Shown piece by piece: positions 44,090-51,098 of a DNA stretch of 51,098 nucleotides; the stretch's first letter is position 1; every line of letters starts with the position of its first letter. Source of the DNA: Lachnospiraceae bacterium. Its GTDB lineage: Bacteria; Bacillota; Clostridia; Lachnospirales; Lachnospiraceae. The stretch spans positions 1-51,098 of the forward strand of contig JAFYWD010000110.1 in the NCBI GenBank assembly GCA_017558205.1, written 5' to 3'. The notes below the pieces were generated by a model. It was not told the origin of the DNA and did no database searches. It worked only from the letters and a program-made list of their open reading frames with translations. Both the position numbers and the translations under genes were made by a program.

Positions 44090-44170
44090 TGATATAAAAG
44101 ATTTTCAGCAAAAAAAGTGTTTGATTTCTGAAAATAACAACAAAAGCAAAGGATATAAAGGGGAATGTCT

Positions 44171-46363
44171 ATGAGCGATGTAAGCAGTGAGAACAAAGGA
44201 ACTGATACGATTAACTATGGGGCTGAATATACAACCGACAAGCCAGTAAAGGTAATTAAAAAGGACGGAAGTACAGAAGATTTTAATGTACAAAAAGTCA
44301 TCAATGCGGTAGGAAAAAGTGCTTACCGCGCACTGACTAAATTTACGGAAGAAGAGAAAATCAGAATCTGCAGATTTGTGGTTGAGAAGGTAAATGAATT
44401 AGACAGTAATGAGATTCCTATTCCTATTATGCATAACATTGTAGAAAGTGCTTTGGAAGAGATTAAGCCTATCGTGGCTAAAAGCTACCGTGACTATCGA
44501 AATTACAAGCAGGATTTTGTCAGGATGCTGGATGATGTGTATAAGAAAAGCCAGTCTATCATGTATGTAGGAGATAAGGAGAATGCAAATACGGATTCTG
44601 CTTTGGTTTCCACTAAAAGAAGTCTTGTTTTTAATCAGTTAAATAAAGAATTGTATCAGAAATTTTTTATGACCACGGAGGAGATTCAGGCCTGTCGTGA
44701 CGGCTATATTTACGTGCATGATATGTCTGCCAGAAGAGATACCATGAACTGTTGTCTTTTTGACGTTAAAAATGTTCTCTCCGGCGGATTTGAAATGGGT
44801 AATATTTGGTATAACGAGCCAAAGACTCTGGATGTTGCCTTTGACGTTATCGGTGATATCGTATTAAGTGCTGCCAGTCAGCAATATGGCGGTTTTACTG
44901 TTCCCAGTGTGGATCTGATATTAGAGCCTTATGCCCAAAAATCCTACGACCGCTATGTAGAAAAATTTATTCGCCTGGGGATTGAACAAAGTAAGGCGGA
45001 GGAAGAAGCCTTAAAGGATGTAGAAAAAGAAATGGAACAGGGCTTCCAGGGCTGGGAATATAAGTTTAACACCGTAGCCAGCAGCCGTGGTGATTATCCC
45101 TTTATTACAGTAACTGCAGGTACGGGAACAGGACGGTTTGCCAAAATGGCAACTGTAGTGATGCTTCGTGTAAGAAAAGGCGGACAGGGGAAAAAGGAAT
45201 GTAAAAAGCCGGTGCTTTTTCCTAAAATTGTTTTTCTTTATGATGAAAATCTTCATGGTCCGGGAAAACCACTGGAAGATGTATTTGAGGCCGGTGTTGA
45301 GTGTTCAGCCAAGACCATGTACCCTGATTGGCTGTCTCTTACAGGAAAAGGCTATGTGGCCAGCATGTATAAGCAATATGGTAAGATTATTTCCCCTATG
45401 GGATGCCGTGCCTTTTTATCGCCCTGGTATGAAAGAGGAGGTATGCATCCGGCAGATGAAAAAGACAGTCCTATTTTTGTAGGACGATTTAATATAGGTG
45501 CTGTTTCTTTACATTTACCTATGATTCTTGCTAAGTCAAGACAGGAGAGCAAGGATTTTTATCAGGTACTGGACTATTATCTGAATCTGATCAGACAATT
45601 ACATATTCGTACCTATGCTTACTTAGGGGAAATGAGAGCATCTACCAATCCTCTGGCTTACTGTGAGGGTGGATTTTTAAACGGAAATCTGAAGCTGACA
45701 GATAAAATTAAGCCCTTGTTGAAGAGTGCCACCGCATCCTTTGGAATCACTGCCTTTAATGAGCTTCAAATGCTTTATAATGGGAAGTCGTTGGTAGAGG
45801 ACGGTAACTTTGCCCTTGAGATATTGGAGCATATCAATAAAAGAATCAATGAATTTAAAGAAGAAGACGGTAATCTGTACGCAATTTACGGTACTCCTGC
45901 AGAGAATTTATGCGGACTTCAGGTACAGCAGTTTAGAAGAAAATACGGAATTATTGAAGGAGTATCTGACAGGGAATATGTCAGCAACAGCTTTCATTGT
46001 CATGTAACGGAGGATATAACACCTATTCAAAAGCAGGATTTGGAAGGAAGATTCTGGGATTTATCAAATGGTGGAAAAATCCAATATGTAAAATATCCTA
46101 TTGATTATAACCTGGAAGCAGTTAAGACATTGATTCGCAGAGCCATGGATTTAGGATATTATGAAGGTGTTAATCTTTCTCTTTCTTACTGTGATGACTG
46201 TGGTCATCAGGAACTGGAAATGGATGTCTGCCCTAATTGCGGAAGCAGTAACCTTACTAAAATTGACCGAATGAACGGTTATCTGTCTTATTCACGTGTT
46301 CATGGTGACACTCGTCTGAATGATGCGAAAATGGCAGAAATTGCAGAAAGGAAGTCAATGTAA
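44171..46363 (+). CDS. nrdD: Anaerobic (class III) ribonucleoside-triphosphate reductase
   Basis: About 730 residues. An N-terminal ATP-cone (VIKKDGSTEDFNVQKVINAV) senses ATP/dATP. The catalytic barrel includes MSARRDTMNCCLFD, VASSRGDYPF and FGITAFNELQ. A zinc-ribbon CDDC...CPNC lies near the C-terminus, followed by RMNGYL in the place of the glycyl-radical loop. It reduces ribonucleoside triphosphates to dNTPs anaerobically, using a glycyl radical made by NrdG. Two in-frame ATGs occur; AAGGGGA touches the first (44165) and is well placed for the second (44171). The leader has a promoter and NrdR-like boxes. Confidence 0.96.
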   Translation: MSDVSSENKGTDTINYGAEYTTDKPVKVIKKDGSTEDFNVQKVINAVGKSAYRALTKFTEEEKIRICRFVVEKVNELDSNEIPIPIMHNIVESALEEIKPIVAKSYRDYRNYKQDFVRMLDDVYKKSQSIMYVGDKENANTDSALVSTKRSLVFNQLNKELYQKFFMTTEEIQACRDGYIYVHDMSARRDTMNCCLFDVKNVLSGGFEMGNIWYNEPKTLDVAFDVIGDIVLSAASQQYGGFTVPSVDLILEPYAQKSYDRYVEKFIRLGIEQSKAEEEALKDVEKEMEQGFQGWEYKFNTVASSRGDYPFITVTAGTGTGRFAKMATVVMLRVRKGGQGKKECKKPVLFPKIVFLYDENLHGPGKPLEDVFEAGVECSAKTMYPDWLSLTGKGYVASMYKQYGKIISPMGCRAFLSPWYERGGMHPADEKDSPIFVGRFNIGAVSLHLPMILAKSRQESKDFYQVLDYYLNLIRQLHIRTYAYLGEMRASTNPLAYCEGGFLNGNLKLTDKIKPLLKSATASFGITAFNELQMLYNGKSLVEDGNFALEILEHINKRINEFKEEDGNLYAIYGTPAENLCGLQVQQFRRKYGIIEGVSDREYVSNSFHCHVTEDITPIQKQDLEGRFWDLSNGGKIQYVKYPIDYNLEAVKTLIRRAMDLGYYEGVNLSLSYCDDCGHQELEMDVCPNCGSSNLTKIDRMNGYLSYSRVHGDTRLNDAKMAEIAERKSM

Positions 46364-46365
46364 CT

Positions 46366-46884
46366 ATGAGATATCACAACATCACCAAGGATGATATGCT
46401 GAATGGTGACGGATTAAGGGTAGTGCTATGGGTAGCGGGCTGCACTCACTGCTGTAAGGGCTGCCAAAATCCTGTAACCTGGGATCCGGACGGTGGACTT
46501 CATTTTGATGAAGCCGCTAAAAAAGAAATTTTTGAACAGCTGGATCAGAGTTATATTTCCGGAATTACTTTTTCCGGAGGAGATCCCCTGCATCCGGCGA
46601 ACAGCCTTGAAATTAAAAATCTTATGATTGAGATAAAAGAGAAATATCCTAAAAAAACAATATGGCTTTACACCGGTTCCGTATGGGAAGAAATTTGGCA
46701 GATGCCTTTACTTCAATATGTGGATGTAGTAGTGGACGGAGAGTTTGTACAGGAATTGAAGGATGCAAGACTTTTATGGAAGGGAAGCTCCAACCAGAAG
46801 GTCATAGATGTACAGAAAACATTAAAGAGTGATGAACCAGGGGTTCCTATATTGCATTGCTTAAATTACGGAAATCATAACTAA
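46366..46884 (+). CDS. nrdG: Anaerobic ribonucleotide reductase activating enzyme
   Basis: 172 residues of the radical-SAM activase family. The [4Fe-4S] ligands are C26-x3-C30-x2-C33 (GCTHCCKGCQNP), and the SAM-binding GGDPLHP (TFSGGDPL) follows. It uses SAM and an electron donor to generate the glycyl radical on NrdD, encoded only 2 bp upstream; the start overlaps nothing but is clearly coupled. Homologues are about 155-180 residues, so it is complete. Confidence 0.95.
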   Translation: MRYHNITKDDMLNGDGLRVVLWVAGCTHCCKGCQNPVTWDPDGGLHFDEAAKKEIFEQLDQSYISGITFSGGDPLHPANSLEIKNLMIEIKEKYPKKTIWLYTGSVWEEIWQMPLLQYVDVVVDGEFVQELKDARLLWKGSSNQKVIDVQKTLKSDEPGVPILHCLNYGNHN

Positions 46885-46900
46885 AGGAAATGAAAATAAA

Positions 46901-47413
46901 ATGGCAAAAAAGATAGCAAAATTTGAAAAAGTCAGCTTAATAGAATTTAAAAAAGGAATAGAAGAGTTGTTTCCTGAACTTTCGCAGGAAAAAATGCAGG
47001 AAATGTACGATAAAATAAAGCTTCCTGCAAGAGCAACAAAAGGAAGTGCAGGTTATGACTTTTTTCTGCCTTTTTCTTTTCAATTATTACCGCAGGAGGG
47101 AATAAAGATCCCTACCGGTATCCGTGTAAAAATGGAAGGGGATTGGGTATTAAAGCTTTATCCCAGAAGTGGTCTGGGCTTTAAGTTTCGACTTCAGCTG
47201 AATAATACCGTAGGTATTATAGATAGTGACTATTATTATTCTGATAATGAAGGTCATATTTTTGCAAAGATAACCAATGATTCTAAAGAAAATAAAGAAA
47301 TTGTATTAAAGACCGGAGATGGTTTTATGCAGGGAATCTTTTTAGAATACGGTATTACGGTAGATGACGAGGCTGAGGGCATCAGAAACGGTGGCTTTGG
47401 AAGTACCGGTTAG
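46901..47413 (+). CDS. dut: dUTP diphosphatase (dUTPase), trimeric type
   Basis: 170 residues with the five dUTPase motifs in order: I KGSAGYDFF (from residue 47), II PRSGLG, III NNTVGIIDSDYY, IV KTGDGFMQGIF and V NGGFGSTG. It hydrolyses dUTP to dUMP and PPi. An N-terminal extension of about 35 residues and an insertion after motif III (YYSDNEGH) distinguish it from short bacterial Dut. It is 16 bp after nrdG, so dNTP production and dUTP clearance are probably co-expressed. A terminator follows. Confidence 0.9.
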   Translation: MAKKIAKFEKVSLIEFKKGIEELFPELSQEKMQEMYDKIKLPARATKGSAGYDFFLPFSFQLLPQEGIKIPTGIRVKMEGDWVLKLYPRSGLGFKFRLQLNNTVGIIDSDYYYSDNEGHIFAKITNDSKENKEIVLKTGDGFMQGIFLEYGITVDDEAEGIRNGGFGSTG

Positions 47414-47431
47414 AATAGGAAAAGTAAGCTT

Positions 47432-47465
47432 TGGCTGTTGCTATACAAATGCAACAGCCATTTTT
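47432..47465 (+). terminator. Intrinsic terminator after dut
   Basis: TGGCTGTTGC (47432-47441) pairs with GCAACAGCCA (47451-47460), 9-nt loop, then TTTTT. On the minus strand the same stem lies downstream of cotJC, but its T run there is poor. Confidence 0.9.
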
Positions 47466-47484
47466 ATCATATAGGAAAGTTCTT
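47465..47484. repeat. Second copy of the TATC-TATAGGAA motif
   Basis: 18 of 20 bases match 1641-1660. In both places the copy directly follows a terminator T run. Here no inverted partner is present. Confidence 0.5.
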
Positions 47485-47485
47485 C

Positions 47486-48091
47486 TTATTTAGGACAGCG
47501 GTCAAAGCCGGGATTATACATATAAAAGTTTTTAGGATCTAAATCCTCCTGAACTCTTCGTAAGCCTTCTCCGAAACGCTGAAAGTGTACGATTTCCCGT
47601 TCTCTCAGAAAACGAATAGGATCAGCCACATCCGGATCGTCAATGACTCTCAGGATATTATCATAGGTGGTACGTGCTTTTTGTTCTGCGGCAAGATTTT
47701 CATGAAGATCTGTAATAATATCTCCCTTGGATTGGAATTCGCAGGCATTAAAGGGAACACCTCCGGCAGCTTGTGGCCAGATTCCTATCGTATGATCAAT
47801 ATAATAGGGGCCAAAGCCGGAGCGTTCTATTTCTTCCATGCTGAGATTTCTTGTTAATTGATGAACGATAGTACCCACCATTTCGAAATGTGACAGCTCT
47901 TCTGTACCAATATCCGTTAATAAAGCGGAAACCTCCCGATAAGGAGAAGCATACCGTTGCGACAAATATCGCATACTGGCACCCAGTTCTCCATCCGGTC
48001 CTCCATATTGAGAAATAATATATTGTGCCAGCCTGGCATTAGGTGTTTTAATATTCACAGGATATTGCAGTCTCTTTTCATAATCCCACAT
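47486..48091 (-). CDS. cotJC: Spore coat protein CotJC (manganese-catalase family)
   Basis: 201 residues, with the CotJC/Mn-catalase ferritin-like fold. Metal-ligand candidates are in ALLTDIGTEELSHFEMVGTI and in LAAEQKARTTYDNIL followed by REREIVHFQRFGE. It is incorporated in the spore coat and may detoxify peroxide. It is the last gene of the minus-strand cotJABC operon; its ATG directly follows the cotJB stop, with GGAAGGAGG inside the end of cotJB. Confidence 0.93.
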   Translation of the reverse strand: MWDYEKRLQYPVNIKTPNARLAQYIISQYGGPDGELGASMRYLSQRYASPYREVSALLTDIGTEELSHFEMVGTIVHQLTRNLSMEEIERSGFGPYYIDHTIGIWPQAAGGVPFNACEFQSKGDIITDLHENLAAEQKARTTYDNILRVIDDPDVADPIRFLREREIVHFQRFGEGLRRVQEDLDPKNFYMYNPGFDRCPK

Positions 48092-48352
48092 TTATTCCAT
48101 ACCTCCTTCCCAGGGCCAGGGTTGCGTGGTCCACAGAAAATCATTTCCCGTCTGCTGAGCAAAAGCCAGGGTCAGAGGACCGTACATATCGGCATATTCT
48201 TTCATTTTATCTTTTTTTAATCGATTATAATAGGTGAAATAACGCATGGCTTCCTGATTACAGGGATGAGTATCCAAAAATAAAGTGATTTCCGTAACAG
48301 CAAAGTCAAGGATGCTGATTTCTTTTAATAGTTTTTGCGATTCACAATTCAT
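48092..48352 (-). CDS. cotJB: Spore coat protein CotJB
   Basis: 86 residues (MNCESQKLLKEISILDFAV onward) with the CotJB body LFLDTHPCNQEAMRYFTYYN and the C-terminal PWPWEGGM. The upstream in-frame ATG at 48361 sits on the Shine-Dalgarno GGAAGGAGA, while the ATG at 48352 has proper spacing and overlaps the cotJA stop as ATGA. It is therefore chosen. The role is in the polypeptide composition of the coat; no enzymatic function is known. Confidence 0.92.
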   Translation of the reverse strand: MNCESQKLLKEISILDFAVTEITLFLDTHPCNQEAMRYFTYYNRLKKDKMKEYADMYGPLTLAFAQQTGNDFLWTTQPWPWEGGME

Positions 48353-48522
48353 CTTACACATCTCCTTCCAGAAAAAGGCTTATATAAATCTTTAAACAGA
48401 GTTCCTTTACAAAAAGCTTCTTCCAGATTTTCATAAAGATGGGTAAACTCCTGCAGGGGAACATAAGCCATTCCCAAAGGAAGCTGATTTAATAGTTGAT
48501 ATTCACTAAAAAATTCTTTCAT
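48349..48522 (-). CDS. cotJA: Spore coat protein CotJA
   Basis: A short 57-residue gene. It encodes MKEFFSEYQLLNQLPLGMAY, then VPLQEFTHLYENLEEAFCKG and TLFKDLYKPF, matching the CotJA pattern AYVP-Q-x-LY-x-EAL-x-GTLF-x-L-x-P[FY]. GAAAGGA precedes the ATG. Its stop overlaps the cotJB start (ATGA), completing cotJABC. One departure is FCKGTLFK, where most have LxxGTLFP. Confidence 0.88.
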   Translation of the reverse strand: MKEFFSEYQLLNQLPLGMAYVPLQEFTHLYENLEEAFCKGTLFKDLYKPFSGRRCVR

Positions 48523-48548
48523 AAGGATCCTTTCTTATTCTCTTTCTT

Positions 48549-48576
48549 TAAAATATGCTTGCAGATAAATTTCGTA
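48549..48576 (-). promoter_or_regulatory. Candidate mother-cell sigma (K/E) promoter for cotJABC
   Basis: On the minus strand CATATTTTA (48549-48557) matches CATAnnnTA of sigma-K, with AC (48574-48575) 16 bp upstream. It also resembles the sigma-E -10. The Bacillus cotJ operon is sigma-E dependent. This is a weak, short motif. Confidence 0.35.
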
Positions 48577-48692
48577 CCATGAAAAGGCTTGATTTAATCC
48601 AAGTATTGTGTAAAAATTAAATGATTAAGATAAAACGGATGGTGGTTAGTATACTGCCCAGATCAGAATTATAAAAGAAGTGAGGAATTAAG

Positions 48693-50156
48693 ATGACAAA
48701 GATCAGAACACGTTTTGCTCCAAGTCCTACAGGCCGTATGCATGTAGGAAATTTGAGAACAGCCTTATATGCCTACTTAATTGCAAAGCATGAAGGCGGT
48801 GATTTTTTATTAAGAATTGAGGACACAGACCAGGAAAGATTTGTTGAAGGTGCTATTGATATTATCTACAGAACACTGGATAAAACAGGCTTAATTCATG
48901 ATGAGGGTCCTGATAAGGATAAAGGCTTTGGTCCCTATGTACAAAGTGAAAGACAGGAACAGGGGATTTACCTTGAATATGCAAAGCAGCTGGTAGAAAA
49001 AAAAGAAGCATATTATTGCTTTTGTGATAAAGAGCGTTTGGCAGGTCTTAGCCGTACAGTAGCAGGAAAAGAAATAAATGTCTATGATAAGCATTGCTTA
49101 TCCTTAACAAAGGAGGAAGTAGAGGAAAAGCTGGCCATGGGTATTCCCTATGTTATCCGCCAGAATAATCCTACGGAAGGAAGTACCACCTTTTCTGATG
49201 AAATTTACGGAGATATTACTGTAGATAATTCAGAGTTGGATGATATGATCCTGATTAAATCAGATGGTTTCCCTACCTACAACTTTGCTAATGTAGTAGA
49301 TGATCATCTGATGGGAATTACCCACGTGGTAAGAGGAAATGAATATTTATCCTCCTCTCCCAAGTATAATCGTTTATATGAGGCTTTTGGCTGGCAGGTA
49401 CCTACTTATGTACACTGTCCTCTTATCACAGATGAAGAGCATAAAAAACTATCAAAAAGATGCGGACATTCTTCCTATGAAGATTTAATTGAGCAGGGAT
49501 TTTTAACAGAAGCTGTAGTAAATTTTGTAGCCTTACTGGGCTGGAGTCCTGTAGGCAATGAAGAAATTTTTTCCTTAGAGGAATTGGTTCAGGCCTTTGA
49601 TTATAAGCATATGTCTAAATCTCCGGCAGTATTTGACTATACCAAGCTTAAATGGATGAATGGTGAATATATTAAGGCTATGGATTTTGAGGCCTTTTAT
49701 GAAAAAGCCCTGCCTTACTTAACACAGAGTATTACTAAAGAACTTGATTTAAGAAAGATTGGGGAGATGGTAAAAACAAGAATTGAAGTTTTCCCTGATA
49801 TTATGCAGCATATCGATTTCTTTGAAGAGCTTCCTGAGTATGATACCACCATGTATACACATAAAAAAATGAAAACTACGGAAGCCACCTCCTTAGAGGT
49901 TTTAAAGGAAGTATTACCAATTTTAGAAAAAGTGGAAGATTACAGTAATGATAGTTTGTATGGGGCTTTATCAGATTACGTAGCTCAAAAGGAATATAAA
50001 AATGGTTATGTTATGTGGCCGGTAAGAACAGCAGTCAGCGGAAAGCAGATGACTCCGGCAGGGGCTACAGAGATTATGGAGATTTTAGGGAAAGAAGAAT
50101 CTATCAAAAGAATTAAAAAAGGAATTGAAAAGCTGGAAAATGCAGTCAGCCAGTAA
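48693..50156 (+). CDS. gltX: Glutamyl-tRNA synthetase
   Basis: 487 residues of a class I synthetase. It has [19 protein letters not shown] (HIGH region), the discriminator-type EDTDQERF and YHCF-like CFC segments, and the KMSKS loop as KLSKRCG. It charges tRNA-Glu (and tRNA-Gln for the amidotransferase route in many Bacillota). A TATACT at 48650-48655 may be the -10 of its promoter, but no good -35 is seen. The 3' end overlaps the next gene by 17 nt. Confidence 0.96.
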   Translation: MTKIRTRFAPSPTGRMHVGNLRTALYAYLIAKHEGGDFLLRIEDTDQERFVEGAIDIIYRTLDKTGLIHDEGPDKDKGFGPYVQSERQEQGIYLEYAKQLVEKKEAYYCFCDKERLAGLSRTVAGKEINVYDKHCLSLTKEEVEEKLAMGIPYVIRQNNPTEGSTTFSDEIYGDITVDNSELDDMILIKSDGFPTYNFANVVDDHLMGITHVVRGNEYLSSSPKYNRLYEAFGWQVPTYVHCPLITDEEHKKLSKRCGHSSYEDLIEQGFLTEAVVNFVALLGWSPVGNEEIFSLEELVQAFDYKHMSKSPAVFDYTKLKWMNGEYIKAMDFEAFYEKALPYLTQSITKELDLRKIGEMVKTRIEVFPDIMQHIDFFEELPEYDTTMYTHKKMKTTEATSLEVLKEVLPILEKVEDYSNDSLYGALSDYVAQKEYKNGYVMWPVRTAVSGKQMTPAGATEIMEILGKEESIKRIKKGIEKLENAVSQ

Positions 50157-51098
50157 TTCACAAAAAATAGCAATTTGTCATGAGCGGGGGCCTATGCTTG
50201 TAATGGCAGGGCCCGGCTCGGGCAAAACCTTTGTAATGATTGAAAGGATTTTATTTCTTCTCCATAAAGTAAAAATTCCCCCACAACAAATACTTGTAAT
50301 TTCATTTTCAAGGGCAGCAGCCCTGCAACTAAAAGAACGTTTCTATATCAGGAATCAGTACAAGATGGAAGAGATTACCTTTGCAACCTTCCATGCATTC
50401 TTTTTTCAAATTTTAAAAGAAGTCTATCACTACACATCCAATGATATTATCCAATGGAAAGAAAAAATCGATATCTTAGTAACAATTTTAATGGATCCTC
50501 ATTTTACAGCAGAGGATATGGGGCAAGAAGTTTCCCCCCTAAAGTTTCGGGAAAGAGCAGAGGAGCTTTTGCAAAAAATTTCATATTATAAGAATAGAGG
50601 TAAAAAGGAATGGGTAGAAAAAGAGGATAGCTGCTTTGCTGCCATTTATAAAGAATATAATCAGATTATTCATAGCAGTCATAAGTTAGATTTTGATGAT
50701 ATGGGTTTACTTTGTCTGCAATTATTACAAAAAGATAAGATAATCTTACAAAAATGGCAGAATAGATTTTCTCATATAATGATAGATGAGTTTCAAGATA
50801 TTAATGAAATTCAATTTCGGATTATCAGTCTTTTAAGTAAAGAAAGCAGAAATCTGTTCGTAGTAGGAGATGATGATCAGGCAATTTACAGCTTCCGTGG
50901 TGCATCTCCTAAATTTATGCTTCAGTTTGCAGAATTCTTTCCGGATACAAAAAGGGTATTACTGGAGACAAATTACAGATGTAGCAGTCAAATTGTTGAA
51001 AAGTCATTACAGTTGATTAAAGATAATCAATATCGCCTGGATAAAGATATTAAGGCCCATCATAGTTCAAATGATAAGGTAATATTTGCAGGCTTTCC
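50140..51098 (+). CDS. UvrD/Rep-family DNA helicase, C-terminus beyond window (partial)
   Basis: The frame is open from the ATG at 50140 to the window end (319 codons). It shows the Q motif NSQKIAI (6-12), Walker A AGPGSGKT (23-30), motif [14 protein letters not shown], motif [17 protein letters not shown] and motif [10 protein letters not shown]. It is thus an SF1A helicase, a second one beside that at 9427, which shares only the motifs. The start overlaps gltX by 17 nt, suggesting coupling. The C-terminal half, including motifs V-VI, is outside the window. Confidence 0.9.
   Translation, partial: MQSASNSQKIAICHERGPMLVMAGPGSGKTFVMIERILFLLHKVKIPPQQILVISFSRAAALQLKERFYIRNQYKMEEITFATFHAFFFQILKEVYHYTSNDIIQWKEKIDILVTILMDPHFTAEDMGQEVSPLKFRERAEELLQKISYYKNRGKKEWVEKEDSCFAAIYKEYNQIIHSSHKLDFDDMGLLCLQLLQKDKIILQKWQNRFSHIMIDEFQDINEIQFRIISLLSKESRNLFVVGDDDQAIYSFRGASPKFMLQFAEFFPDTKRVLLETNYRCSSQIVEKSLQLIKDNQYRLDKDIKAHHSSNDKVIFAGF

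Noticed and set aside
48523..48692. T-box leader before gltX
   Set aside because: The gap is only 170 bp, with no terminator/antiterminator stem pair or T-box motif.
1..51098. CRISPR array, prophage, transposase, tRNA or rRNA genes
   Set aside because: I saw no direct-repeat/spacer array, integrase or transposase frame, cloverleaf sequence or rRNA-like block.

Overview
The window is a low-G+C, gene-dense chromosomal segment of a spore-forming, anaerobic Bacillota. The style fits Clostridia, most likely Lachnospiraceae. The evidence is: sporulation genes (spoIVA, cotJABC), an oxygen-sensitive class III ribonucleotide reductase (nrdD/nrdG), a Clostridium-type NADP-dependent secondary alcohol dehydrogenase, a Firmicutes gene order (ylxM-ffh-rpsP-khpA-rimM-trmD-rplS-lepB-rbgA-lepB-rnhB-ylqG-ylqH-yraN; DUF512-der-plsY-gpsA), and A/T-rich intergenic DNA with sigma-A promoters of 17-bp spacing. 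The species cannot be named from the sequence. No rRNA, tRNA, CRISPR array, prophage or transposase gene was seen.

Layout. 1-1.6 kb: 3' end of queA, a PilZ protein and an alcohol dehydrogenase, ending in an unusually hairpin-rich convergent gap (1.61-1.77 kb). 1.8-5.2 kb (minus): aroF-tyrA-aroA, an operon for chorismate and tyrosine synthesis with its own promoter. 5.6-11.3 kb: an EF-G paralogue with altered GTPase motifs, a RACo-like [2Fe-2S]/ASKHA protein and a UvrD-type helicase. 11.4-20.7 kb: the SRP/ribosome-maturation cluster, with two signal peptidases around rbgA, RNase HII, and FliK/FlhB-like orphan genes. 20.8-23.8 kb: a two-component system with a large multi-membrane sensor kinase. 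24.0-25.2 kb (minus): a divergent PRPP synthetase. 25.4-29.8 kb: DUF512 radical-SAM protein, der, plsY, gpsA. 29.9-31.9 kb: MoxR ATPase plus VWA protein. 32-35.5 kb: tyrS, a membrane protein with an acidic repeat tail, and a DUF3048 lipoprotein. 35.6-39.5 kb: spoIVA, an XpaC-like protein and TelA. 39.5-43.7 kb: purine nucleoside phosphorylase, an MTA/SAH-type deaminase, a membrane-anchored MutS-like ATPase and RNase HI. 43.8-47.4 kb: a 45-residue membrane protein, then nrdD-nrdG-dut. 47.5-48.5 kb (minus): cotJABC. 48.7 kb to the end: gltX and a second UvrD-like helicase cut by the window edge.

Most of the window is housekeeping and informational. The items most worth a second look are small or non-coding: a perfect 26-bp inverted repeat flanked by 7-bp direct repeats (25.25 kb); a cluster of perfect hairpins after adh and a short related motif elsewhere; a pair of NrdR-like boxes 32 bp apart ahead of nrdD; a sigma-E-like promoter threaded through the terminator upstream of spoIVA; a 45-aa one-helix protein; and the short cotJA gene. 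I found no clear evidence of a wholly new multi-gene system. The MoxR-VWA pair, the XpaC-TelA pair and the membrane MutS-like protein are the least understood protein modules here.
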